From Planctomycetota bacterium (GTDB lineage Bacteria > Planctomycetota > Phycisphaerae > WQYP01): a DNA stretch of 32,285 nucleotides. The DNA lies in assembly GCA_021818445.1 (NCBI GenBank), contig JAKAEB010000044.1:1-32285 (forward strand). Direction: 5' to 3'. Of the stretch, positions 24,643-32,285 are shown one piece after another; within the stretch, counting starts at the first letter, position 1; every line of letters begins with the position of its first letter. Under the pieces are notes generated by a model that saw only the letters and a program-made list of their open reading frames with translations, was not told where the DNA came from and made no database searches. The position numbers and the translations under genes are program-made.

Positions 24643-24914
24643 GTCCCGACTTTACCGCGACCGCCGGGAATTTGCCAACGACATCAATTAATTCTTCCGC
24701 ATCGCCCAGGGTTGGAATTTGCAGCCAATTGCAGTCGGGAGCACGCGTCGCGACATCAGAAATTGAAACCTGCAGCATCATATGCCGCATGCCTCGCTGA
24801 AAAATTAACTTGCTACCAAGCGTCAATGCATCTACCATATTGCGTCTTGAAATTCTTCGAGGCACCGGCACTGACGTTCAAGGCCTGTGCACTGTACGTT
24901 TGATCGGGGGATGC
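24643..24914. other. Divergent intergenic region
   Basis: It separates the metallo-hydrolase (minus) from the ABC-related operon (plus). A 105-codon minus-strand frame (24871-24554) overlaps the hydrolase start and has no RBS or recognisable family, so it is not called. A weak plus-strand promoter may lie near 24812-24840 (TTGCTA, 17 bases, TACCAT). Confidence 0.4.
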
Positions 24915-27224
24915 ATGTTGGCGACAAGTGGCCGCAAATGGTTTCTCGCGGCCCTGATGGTGCTGGCGACAGCCGCCGGCGCTGGAGCGGCGACCAAGAT
25001 AAGTTATGTTTCCCCTCAAATAAGTCCTTCCTCTCCGGGCAGTACAAATTCGGTCACCACACAAATTAAAAATACAAGCAAGCAGGCAAAAACGGTGCGT
25101 GTCATCACCAGTGTGCCGGGTTACGGCGGGATCAAATGCCAAACACCCGTCTGGTTGCCGGCCCAAAGTCGCTTTCGCTGGGCTTTTCCGATCATGATCC
25201 CGCCAGTGCGGGTACACAAATTTCGCTCAATCCCCATTACAGCCGCGATCGGGGGACAGCGAACCAGCAAGCGCGGGAATCAATTTTTGCAGTTACAAAT
25301 GATGCGCACGGCAGCGCTGGAGGGGGAGCGATCCAGTGGCGTTACCAATGTGGCTCTCGCCATGCGGCGGCAAATGGGATTGCCGAAGGTGATGACATAC
25401 CTGACCATTCGCAATTTCCCCTTGACTGTCTCCCCGCTGCTTAGCATTCAGTGCATTTATGTTGGCTCAATTAAAAGTCGACTTACCGGGCCGCAAGTTC
25501 AAACCCTGCGCGATTGGGTGATCGGTGGGGGACGGCTCTGGATTGACCTGGGGCACGCGACAAGCCGCCAACTGGCGCGGAAAGTTTTGGGCCGCAAATA
25601 TGATCTGGCTTACGTGCAGACCATTCGCAGTGCAAGGTATTCTTATGATGTCCACGGCCGCAACCGCGAGGTAAGGTTGCCGCATGGCGAGCCTATGCGA
25701 TGTTATTTTGCCGGCCATGCAAAAGTGATTGTAAAAACGCTTCACTGGCCGGTTGTTGTACGTTATCGCATGGGGCGCGGGCAGGTTTGGTTAAGCACCA
25801 TGCACTGGCGTGGACTCGTTGCCGCCAATGGCAAGGCCATGTCGGAACTTTGGCCCGCCACCAGAAGTTTTTTTGCGCCCAACCCGCCATCCATCGTCGC
25901 AGCATCGGCTTTGAATATGGCGGCCAATTCCATCGGCTACCGCGTGGCAAGCCGTCAATCAATCGTGCTTATTCTTGGGGTGTTGATTCTGGTGGTGGCT
26001 GTTGGCGGCTGGGCCTTGGGCCGTCGCGGTAGGGGCGGCCTGCTGGGGGCGCTGGCCATCGGGGCGGCGTTCATCGCATCTGGAGCCTTATTTGCATTTG
26101 GTCAGTTGGAGCGTGGGCCGGTACCACAGAGTGAATCGGCCATTCAGATAGCTGCACTTGCAGCCAATCGCAGTTTTATCCAAGGGCAGGCGGCGCTTTT
26201 TGCACCGCAGCAAACCTCGGAGTCCGCCCATGTGGCGGGGGCCACAATTACACGCTGGAATAAATTTCTCGACGCGCAGAGAAATTGCCGTTTTGATTAT
26301 TCATCCAGTCAGGACGCCATCACCGTTCGTCACCTCACGATACCGTCTGGGAAAGTGGTGGACGTGGTCTACAAAAGTTTTCAAAATGACGTGGCGGCTC
26401 CGGTTGTCGCGACCGTTGGTGTGAATCAGAACGGATTTGTCGGTTCAATCGTATCCAAGTACGATTTGAAGCATCCAATCATCGCCGGGCCGAGTGGGAT
26501 TTTAGGCCTCAAAACGGCCGCACGAAAAAAAGGCCAATTTACCTTTACCGCCGGTGCTGGGCAGGTGCTGCCGGCGGGGCAATATATGTCTGGCGTGCTT
26601 TTAACGCGAAAAAACCAGCGTGAGGAATCCCTTACGGCCGCTGAATTGCAGGCACACCCTGTCAATTCACCGGAATTACTGGCTTGGTCACGGGAAGTTC
26701 CGCCGGCATGGCGCATCTCCAAAGCTAAATTACATCTCTGCAGCACGCTGGTAGTGCTGCCGCTTCACCCGCACTTGCCTGCAGCGGGTCAAGCCGTTGA
26801 CATCCCGTGGCCCATGATGCGATTGCAGATTGTGCGCGGACCCCACGGGCAAATGTCCGCCCCCGTATACAATTATGACCGCCATAAGTGGATTGCCCAC
26901 ATGACCATTTCCGGACGGGTTTATATGGATTTTTCCGTTCCCCGTGTGCTGCGCAATATGGTTGCTACGCGGGTACATGTGGCGTTTGCATTGGCCGCAC
27001 CCGGGCGGGCTGTATCGCTTGCGATTCGTAATGGCAGCACATGGACGCCTGTCGCAAGACTTTCGGGCGGTCAGGGAGTCATCGATAAATCCTTGCCGCT
27101 GACACCGGGTGAATATCATCATGGTCGCGTCATGCTGCGCCTGCATGTGGGTTTCCCCCGACAGCCGAGTTCAAGTTGGCACTTTTTGTACGGCCGCGTA
27201 TCCATCCGTGGCAAGGCAGAATAG
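24915..27224 (+). CDS. Large membrane/exported protein of ABC-export operon
   Basis: A 769-residue protein. ATG 24915 is chosen because a run of five G lies just before it and a signal peptide (~1-26) then begins the protein; the frame is open from 24810. The N-terminal exported part (~27-345) includes an Ig-like stretch and then 'LTGPQVQTLRDWVIGGGRLWIDLGH' style sequence, of the type in Rossmann-like domains of BatA/GldG-type or DUF4350 proteins. Two adjacent transmembrane helices lie at ~348-367 and 373-392, followed by a ~375-residue beta-rich C-terminal part. No enzyme motif is seen. The ABC ATPase gene starts 8 bases after the stop, so it is probably an accessory component of that exporter. 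Confidence 0.72.
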   Translation: MLATSGRKWFLAALMVLATAAGAGAATKISYVSPQISPSSPGSTNSVTTQIKNTSKQAKTVRVITSVPGYGGIKCQTPVWLPAQSRFRWAFPIMIPPVRVHKFRSIPITAAIGGQRTSKRGNQFLQLQMMRTAALEGERSSGVTNVALAMRRQMGLPKVMTYLTIRNFPLTVSPLLSIQCIYVGSIKSRLTGPQVQTLRDWVIGGGRLWIDLGHATSRQLARKVLGRKYDLAYVQTIRSARYSYDVHGRNREVRLPHGEPMRCYFAGHAKVIVKTLHWPVVVRYRMGRGQVWLSTMHWRGLVAANGKAMSELWPATRSFFAPNPPSIVAASALNMAANSIGYRVASRQSIVLILGVLILVVAVGGWALGRRGRGGLLGALAIGAAFIASGALFAFGQLERGPVPQSESAIQIAALAANRSFIQGQAALFAPQQTSESAHVAGATITRWNKFLDAQRNCRFDYSSSQDAITVRHLTIPSGKVVDVVYKSFQNDVAAPVVATVGVNQNGFVGSIVSKYDLKHPIIAGPSGILGLKTAARKKGQFTFTAGAGQVLPAGQYMSGVLLTRKNQREESLTAAELQAHPVNSPELLAWSREVPPAWRISKAKLHLCSTLVVLPLHPHLPAAGQAVDIPWPMMRLQIVRGPHGQMSAPVYNYDRHKWIAHMTISGRVYMDFSVPRVLRNMVATRVHVAFALAAPGRAVSLAIRNGSTWTPVARLSGGQGVIDKSLPLTPGEYHHGRVMLRLHVGFPRQPSSSWHFLYGRVSIRGKAE

Positions 27225-27231
27225 AGGTAAC

Positions 27232-28200
27232 ATGGCGGAAGAACCAGTTATTAAGACGGTCAATCTGACCAAACGGTATGGCGATTTTACCGCCTTGGAT
27301 CATCTCAATATACATCTGGAGCGGGGCCAGATACTGGGATTCATCGGCCCCAACGGTGCCGGAAAAACCACCACGATTAAAATATTAGTGGGCTTAAGCA
27401 GGCCAACCGAGGGTTCCGCATCCATCACCGGTATCGATTGCACCACTCACACCCGCAAAATCAAGCGGCTAGTCGGGTACATGCCCGACGTTTTTGGTGC
27501 CTACGACAATATGCGCGTGCGCGAATACCTTGATTTTTTTGGAGCGGCCTTTGGCATCGATCGCAAATCGCGTCTCCAACGAATCAACGAATGCCTTGAG
27601 ATTGCCGGCGCATCCCATATGGCGGATCTTTATGTGGAAAGCCTCTCGCATGGCATGAAGCAGCGCGTGGCGATTGCACGGATTCTTCTCCACGATCCAC
27701 CGGTATTAATTCTGGACGAACCGGCCAACGGGCTGGACCCGACTGCCCGCGTGGAAATGCGCGAATTGCTGTTGAAACTTGCCGCCCAGGGTAAAACCCT
27801 CATTGTTACCAGCCACATTTTGCCGGAACTCTCCCGTATTTGTAACGTGGTTGCCATGATGACCCACGGCAAGCTGCGAGCTTTCGGGCCGCTCGATGAG
27901 ATCATGAAGGAAATTCAGACTCGTCGCATTATTGAAATGCAGTTGCTTTCCGAAGACGATGTAACCGCCACCCAGGAACTACTCAAGGAACAGGGAGATT
28001 GGATCGATGGTGTGACGCCATCGCCCACTGAGGGCACGCTGCGATTTACCACGACCGCCAACGATGCCAAACTCTCGGTATTGCTCGCCAAGCTCACGGC
28101 TGCCCAGATTCGTGTAGCCCAATTTCGCGAATTGCAACAGGATCTCGAGGATGCGTTCATGACGGTGACGCGGCAGACTGCGGAGAGCGCCAAGCCATGA
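27232..28200 (+). CDS. ABC transporter ATP-binding protein (ABC-2 type)
   Basis: A 322-residue cytoplasmic ATPase that powers the adjacent permease. Walker A GPNGAGKT is at 39-46, the ABC signature is LSHGMKQR (138-145), Walker B is VLILDEP (158-164) and the H-loop His is 195 in VTSH. At the usual Q-loop position the sequence is GYMPD, with Asp instead of Gln; I recall this variant in ABC-2 exporters of Planctomycetes and relatives. Residues ~240-322 form a C-terminal extension typical of drug or lipid exporters. AGAGG overlapping the preceding stop sets the start at 27232. The last 4 bases overlap the permease gene (ATGA). Confidence 0.96.
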   Translation: MAEEPVIKTVNLTKRYGDFTALDHLNIHLERGQILGFIGPNGAGKTTTIKILVGLSRPTEGSASITGIDCTTHTRKIKRLVGYMPDVFGAYDNMRVREYLDFFGAAFGIDRKSRLQRINECLEIAGASHMADLYVESLSHGMKQRVAIARILLHDPPVLILDEPANGLDPTARVEMRELLLKLAAQGKTLIVTSHILPELSRICNVVAMMTHGKLRAFGPLDEIMKEIQTRRIIEMQLLSEDDVTATQELLKEQGDWIDGVTPSPTEGTLRFTTTANDAKLSVLLAKLTAAQIRVAQFRELQQDLEDAFMTVTRQTAESAKP

Positions 28201-29849
28201 GTAACCCAATCATCACACGCGAGTGCGTTGGTCAACTGCGCAAGCCTGCAGCCCTTTGGATGCAGATTTTGTGGATGCTGGCGTTAGCTGCCATGGTTAT
28301 TCTGCGCTGGCCCCATTCAAACCGTGTTGATCTTTCCGGCGATCAGGCGCGGGAGGTACTTGCCATCTTCGGATGGACGCTACTCGCCGGCTTTATGGTG
28401 ATCGTGCCCGCCTTTCCGGCCGCATCGGTCGTGACTGAAAAACGTTCGGGCACTTTGGCGCTTCTGCTTAATTCACCGCTTTCACCGTGGCAGATTTTTA
28501 TTGGTAAATTCGTTGGCTCCATCGGTTTTCCGCTGTTGCTTCTGGCCATCAGCCTGCCGGAGGCAGTGGCATGTTACGTCATGGGCGGTGTCAGCATTAT
28601 CCATCAGATAATTCCCGTCTATCTGCTTCTGCTGGTGGTGGCCATTGAAGCAACCGCCGTCGGCTTATACATCAGCACGCGCTGCCAGTCGGTCGATGCC
28701 GCACTGCGCCTGACCTATGCGATTATTTTTGCGATTTTTGTTGTCACGCTCATTCCCGCAAAATTTGTGCCGCAATCAGCACCGCCAGCCGTTGGGCATA
28801 TCCTGCGGATCATCGCAAGCATATCGCCCATTCCTGTACTCCAGGGGCTTATCGCCACCGGAAGGGTATCAGGGAAGGCGGCGGATATTCAACACTTTCT
28901 TGTCACGGCGGCCCTGGTCATTGTCATCTGCAGCGGCCTTACCATGCGGCGTCTTGGCCAGCGGATATTTGACCGCCCCCGCGATTCCGGAAAGATAACC
29001 GATGAACGCTCCTCTCAGGTGCGTGCCTATCGTCGCTTCATGTATCTGTGGTTTTTCGATCCGCAACGCCGCGAAAAGCTAACCGGCCGCTTTGCCAATC
29101 CGGTCATGGTGAAAGAATTTCGCGCCTCGCGGTTTGGCCGATCGTCGTGGATGGCTCGCCTGGTAGGCATCTGTCTTGTACTTTCCATGGGGCTTATGCT
29201 GGCCACCGCTTACGGATCCATGCAGGCAAGTGGCCATTTAATGGGTGGGCTTATGGTGGTGCTGCAAATCGCCATTATCGTATTGATCACACCCAGTCTT
29301 GCAGCGGGACTTATTAGTTCAGAAATTCAGAATGGCTCATGGCGGCTCTTACAAATGACGCCCCTCTCTGCGGTATCAATCGTGACAGGTAAATTGCTTG
29401 CCGTCATCCGCACGCTGCTGCTTCTATTGCTTGCCACCATGCCCGGCTATCTGGTGCAACTGCTGATATCTCCCCAGCAGTCGCACCGCATATTTCAAGT
29501 CCTCATCACACTGCTCCTGACGACCATGCTCTGCGTGGTTGGCACAACGGCCATCAGTTCCATGTGCCGAAAAACAGCTTCGGCCACCGCCATTGCCTAC
29601 GCTTTGATCCTTGCTTTGTTTGGTGGCACGCTGCTGGTTTGGCTCGGGCGGGGAAGTTTGTTTTCACCCGGCGCGGTGTCGATGGCGCTGCGCCTCAATC
29701 CACTGGCAGCGGCGCTGGGCGTCATGCATATGCCGGGCTTTGCCCATTTAAATGTGATCCAATGGAATTGGGGCTTTATGGTCGCACTGATCATCCTGTC
29801 GCTCATCGTGCTGACAGCGCGGACCAGCCAATTGACGAAGGCCCGCTGA
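28197..29849 (+). CDS. ABC-2 permease made of two fused half-permeases
   Basis: A 550-residue integral membrane protein with about 12 helices. The two halves look like a tandem duplication: residues 1-265 open with NPIITRE and contain VTEKRSGTLALLLNSPLSPWQIFIGKF (79-105); residues 300-550 open with NPVMVKEFR and contain ISSEIQNGSWRLLQMTPLS, then GKL (373-400). Each half thus has the cytoplasmic coupling segment followed by the same helix order, so one chain would supply both halves of the pore. A basic linker (~255-300) joins them. The ATG overlaps the ATPase stop (ATGA), giving translational coupling. Substrate unknown. Confidence 0.9.
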   Translation: MSNPIITRECVGQLRKPAALWMQILWMLALAAMVILRWPHSNRVDLSGDQAREVLAIFGWTLLAGFMVIVPAFPAASVVTEKRSGTLALLLNSPLSPWQIFIGKFVGSIGFPLLLLAISLPEAVACYVMGGVSIIHQIIPVYLLLLVVAIEATAVGLYISTRCQSVDAALRLTYAIIFAIFVVTLIPAKFVPQSAPPAVGHILRIIASISPIPVLQGLIATGRVSGKAADIQHFLVTAALVIVICSGLTMRRLGQRIFDRPRDSGKITDERSSQVRAYRRFMYLWFFDPQRREKLTGRFANPVMVKEFRASRFGRSSWMARLVGICLVLSMGLMLATAYGSMQASGHLMGGLMVVLQIAIIVLITPSLAAGLISSEIQNGSWRLLQMTPLSAVSIVTGKLLAVIRTLLLLLLATMPGYLVQLLISPQQSHRIFQVLITLLLTTMLCVVGTTAISSMCRKTASATAIAYALILALFGGTLLVWLGRGSLFSPGAVSMALRLNPLAAALGVMHMPGFAHLNVIQWNWGFMVALIILSLIVLTARTSQLTKAR

Positions 29850-29859
29850 GGATTATTAA

Positions 29860-31824
29860 ATGCCGGGAATAAAATTGATTACAAAGGATGGTTTGGTGAG
29901 GATTCTACCTGCACAACGCCGCCTGACAATCGGATTCAAACGCATTGCACCAATACTAGCAGTTTCGGCTCTACTGACGACTTGCGGTCCATTGCTGGCC
30001 CGCAATCCACGTGGGTGGGATTATCCCATGTTCCATGATCCCGCATTTACCCCCGCACCTGTGGAGAATGTCTGCGCTACGCCTCGCTATCTCCATCTTT
30101 GGCAACTGGTCTTCGCACACAATAATCCAGTTATCGATGCGCAGTTATGTGCGATAATTGCCAAACAGAAGCGCGCTGGCCTGATCATTCCCCATGGGCT
30201 TACTGAAGAAATTGACCGTTTGGCGCTCGGTCAATGGAATATGAATGCAAAGGCCTCCAAAAAGACCTTAATCCGCTGGCAGATGGCGCAGATTGCCGCG
30301 CTGGCCGTCGTTGGAAAGTCACTGGCCCGCCATGCCGCAGACACGCTGATTCACCTTGATCAGAAAGCTTCGCCCGCACTTGCCATGGCGATTGACCCGC
30401 TGCTTTTCGGCAGCCGCAACCATGTTATTATAAAATTATGGTCCAGCCGGGCTGCGGATGATCAGATGCCCATTCTAATGCGTCGAAGTGCGATTCGCGG
30501 ACTGGATCGCAGCGGCGACGTTAAAACTGCCACTCGGCTGTCCCGAATATGTTTTAGCCGGCGAACCCCCGTGATTCTGCGTATTGCGGCGGCACGGGCT
30601 CTTTCGCATCTGCATGCTAATGAACACCTTAACATTATTGCCGGCAATCAGTCCGGTCGTGGTGCCAGTCGCGTTGATGAGATTATTAACGCCATCCTTA
30701 CCTTGGGCACAGGGCGAGCGTCTGCGATCATCCATCTTTGCCTGGCCAATCGCTCCAGCGTCATCCTCATCGCGTTGCGACGGATTGACCGGAGCGTGTC
30801 AATGTCGCGTCAATTTATACGATTTGATGGCGGTAAACTCGCTGCCCGGTTGAGCCATGCCGAACTTGCCAGTGTTCGGCATGCGGTGACCGCTATTGCG
30901 CTTCGGGCGGATATTGCACAATCCCTGCCAATACTCTTCAGCCAGCTTGCCGACATGCGCACTTATATCAGTGATGATGCCCGCATGGCCATAACCCGAC
31001 TGGCGCAAGGTGTCGATCTGCGCCGTCTGGTTGTTTCAGATGCCATGGCTCGCGTCGGAGTACCAACGACCAGATTAAATGCCCAGACTCAGATGCAGTC
31101 ACTTCTCATTCTGGGGCGGCTGAAGATTCGTGGCGCTGTTGCCCCAGGTACGCGTTTGCTTCACAGTTCGTCCGATCGCGTAGTGCTGGCCGCCGTAATC
31201 ACGCTGCGGCGCTTAAAAGCGGTGCACGAAGCACCGGTCGTATATCATTTAGCTGTACGCATTCTTGCCCATGAATTTAAATTAAAAAAACAGTATAATG
31301 ATAAGCTGGCAAAGGAAAAAATACCCGGTGGCCCCGCTATGGCCGGCCAATATTCGATTGCGCTCAGTGGCCATGTCCTGCTGCAATCCCAGACGATGTC
31401 GCAGGCGTTTTGTATGTTGGGGCAATTGAAATACAAACCGGCGCTTCCAACACTGGTAAGGTTAATTCCGCAGTTCGGGCCTTACTCCAACCGCAGTCGT
31501 GAGGCAGCTATCTGGGCGATCGGTAAAATTGATGCCAATGAGCCGGATAAGACCATTGCCCGCGAATTGCTCGCCCGGCTCAATGATGCCTACAATCTGC
31601 CCCCGGAAATTGATGGCGTGCGAGCCATGTCGGCCGTGGCTTTGGCCCGCATGAATTACAAACCCGCACTGAGCTCGATAGAATCATTTGCCATTGAACC
31701 CGATCCGGCCCCGTCCACTTATGCCTGTATCTGGGCGGCAAAAAAGCTCGCGGGAAAAAATTATCCCATTCCGGTCGGTCACCAGACTGTTCCCCGAGGT
31801 TTTATCCGGCCACTTAAGAATTAG
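29860..31824 (+). CDS. Exported HEAT-like helical-repeat protein
   Basis: A 654-residue protein with an N-terminal hydrophobic segment (~28-47, with a Cys at ~42 that might make it a lipoprotein). From ~100 to the end it is a chain of Ala/Leu/Arg-rich helical pairs of about 30-40 residues with patterns such as 'ILRIAAARALSHL', 'VLAAVITLRRLK', 'SREAAIWAIGKI' and 'VRAMSAVALARM', typical of HEAT or PBS-lyase-type repeats used for protein binding. GAGGAT lies about 8 bases before the ATG and the permease stop is 10 bases upstream, so it belongs to the ABC operon, perhaps as a periplasmic scaffold. No catalytic motif is visible. Confidence 0.78.
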   Translation: MPGIKLITKDGLVRILPAQRRLTIGFKRIAPILAVSALLTTCGPLLARNPRGWDYPMFHDPAFTPAPVENVCATPRYLHLWQLVFAHNNPVIDAQLCAIIAKQKRAGLIIPHGLTEEIDRLALGQWNMNAKASKKTLIRWQMAQIAALAVVGKSLARHAADTLIHLDQKASPALAMAIDPLLFGSRNHVIIKLWSSRAADDQMPILMRRSAIRGLDRSGDVKTATRLSRICFSRRTPVILRIAAARALSHLHANEHLNIIAGNQSGRGASRVDEIINAILTLGTGRASAIIHLCLANRSSVILIALRRIDRSVSMSRQFIRFDGGKLAARLSHAELASVRHAVTAIALRADIAQSLPILFSQLADMRTYISDDARMAITRLAQGVDLRRLVVSDAMARVGVPTTRLNAQTQMQSLLILGRLKIRGAVAPGTRLLHSSSDRVVLAAVITLRRLKAVHEAPVVYHLAVRILAHEFKLKKQYNDKLAKEKIPGGPAMAGQYSIALSGHVLLQSQTMSQAFCMLGQLKYKPALPTLVRLIPQFGPYSNRSREAAIWAIGKIDANEPDKTIARELLARLNDAYNLPPEIDGVRAMSAVALARMNYKPALSSIESFAIEPDPAPSTYACIWAAKKLAGKNYPIPVGHQTVPRGFIRPLKN

Positions 31825-31850
31825 CCGCTGTACAGACGGCCTTTCATTTT
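31824..31850 (+). terminator. Possible rho-independent terminator of the ABC operon
   Basis: GCCGCT-GTAC-AGACGGC forms a short stem with one bulged base, overlapping the last base of the stop codon and followed by the T-rich CTTTCATTTT. Modest but well placed. Confidence 0.35.
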
Positions 31851-31931
31851 GTTCAATTGTCACGGGGCAGAGTCGCTTAAATGGGCTTTGCTGAATTTCC
31901 TTCATTGATCGAATAAAACGAAGGCGGCCGG

Positions 31932-31960
31932 TTGACATCTCAGGCCAAACTTGATAACCC
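31932..31960 (+). promoter_or_regulatory. Possible promoter of the aldo/keto reductase gene
   Basis: TTGACA (31932-31937) is a perfect -35 box; 17 bases later comes only TAACCC (31955-31960), a poor -10. It lies about 60 bases before the reductase start. Confidence 0.35.
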
Positions 31961-32016
31961 TTGTAAATGTTGTGAATGTAATGTTCTGTTGAACGCATGG
32001 CCATGAGGAGTCAATG

Positions 32017-32285
32017 ATGCAGTACACCAACTTAGGCCGCACCGGCTTGATCGTTTCGCGTATTTGCCTGGGTATGATGACCTACGGCAGTAAAAAGTGG
32101 CGGCAGTGGGTTCTGGAAGAAGATGAGTCCTTGCCGTTTATTGAAAAGGCATGGAAAAGCGGCATTAATTTTTTCGATACCGCCGATGTGTATTCCAATG
32201 GGGTCAGCGAGGAAATACTTGGTCGCGCTGTGCGGAAGATTGGTATTTCACGCGAGCAGGTCGTGATTGCCACCAAGCTTAACGG
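32017..32285 (+). CDS. Aldo/keto reductase (partial, runs off the window)
   Basis: The first ~89 residues of an NADPH-dependent aldo/keto reductase. The family opening NLGRTGLIVSRICLGMMTYG is followed by the FDTADVYSNGVSEEILGRAV block, which contains the catalytic Asp and Tyr (D-T-A-D-V-Y), and by VVIATKL, which contributes the catalytic Lys. GAGGAG at 32005-32010 lies 6 bases before the ATG at 32017 and only 3 before the ATG at 32014, so 32017 is preferred. The C-terminal two thirds lie outside the window. Confidence 0.95.
   Translation, partial: MQYTNLGRTGLIVSRICLGMMTYGSKKWRQWVLEEDESLPFIEKAWKSGINFFDTADVYSNGVSEEILGRAVRKIGISREQVVIATKLN

Noticed and set aside
24554-24871. 105-codon minus-strand frame upstream of the metallo-hydrolase
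   Set aside because: It overlaps the hydrolase start in another frame and shows no RBS or recognisable sequence.

Overview
The window looks like chromosomal DNA of a Planctomycetota bacterium, most probably class Phycisphaerae. This is inferred from the mixture of genes rather than from a marker gene: a prepilin-like H-x-G-type pseudopilin with a long secreted tail, an RskA-type anti-sigma factor paired with an ECF sigma factor, secreted plant-polysaccharide enzymes (PL4, GH35, two sialate-O-acetylesterase-like proteins, DUF1961), large secreted proteins of unknown function, and orphan RHS tips. No rRNA, tRNA, CRISPR array, integrase or transposase was found.

Region A (1-7580) is a repeat-rich accessory region. 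Two orphan RHS C-terminal tip genes (447-1250 and 3106-3888) share an almost identical 147-bp core block but carry unrelated C-terminal domains, and each is followed by genes for membrane proteins that could be immunity partners. Both start inside copies of a short dispersed leader (385-455, 3061-3126) that carries a -10-like box, a Shine-Dalgarno sequence, the ATG and the first codons. A third copy (6918-7000) and a weaker fourth (5022-5083) have no RHS tip attached. Two further repeat families occur in inverted orientation at the two edges (221-265 and 312-342 against 7085-7129 and 7153-7183). A pseudopilin gene (5490-6548, minus strand) with a strong promoter lies inside the region. This set of cassettes is the best candidate for an undescribed system in the window.

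Region B (7582-17284, all minus strand) reads as one carbohydrate operon, transcribed PL4 rhamnogalacturonan lyase, esterase, GH35 beta-galactosidase, DUF1961 protein, a 98-residue ORF that resembles the tail of a lost glycoside hydrolase, and a second esterase. Together they would open the backbone of rhamnogalacturonan I, remove acetyl groups and trim galactan side chains outside the cytoplasm. A palindrome and a possible promoter lie upstream of the first gene, and an exact match to the FNR/CRP-like pattern TTGAT-N4-ATCAA lies just upstream of the last gene.

Region C (17560-24642, minus strand) holds an outer-membrane barrel candidate, an ECF sigma factor with its RskA-type anti-sigma factor, two large exported proteins of unknown function with similar layout, and a glyoxalase-II-like metallo-hydrolase.

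Region D (24915-31824, plus strand) is a tight four-gene operon: a large exported/membrane protein, an ABC ATPase, a permease that looks like two half-permeases fused in tandem, and a helical-repeat (HEAT-like) exported protein. The window ends inside an aldo/keto reductase gene (32017 onward).
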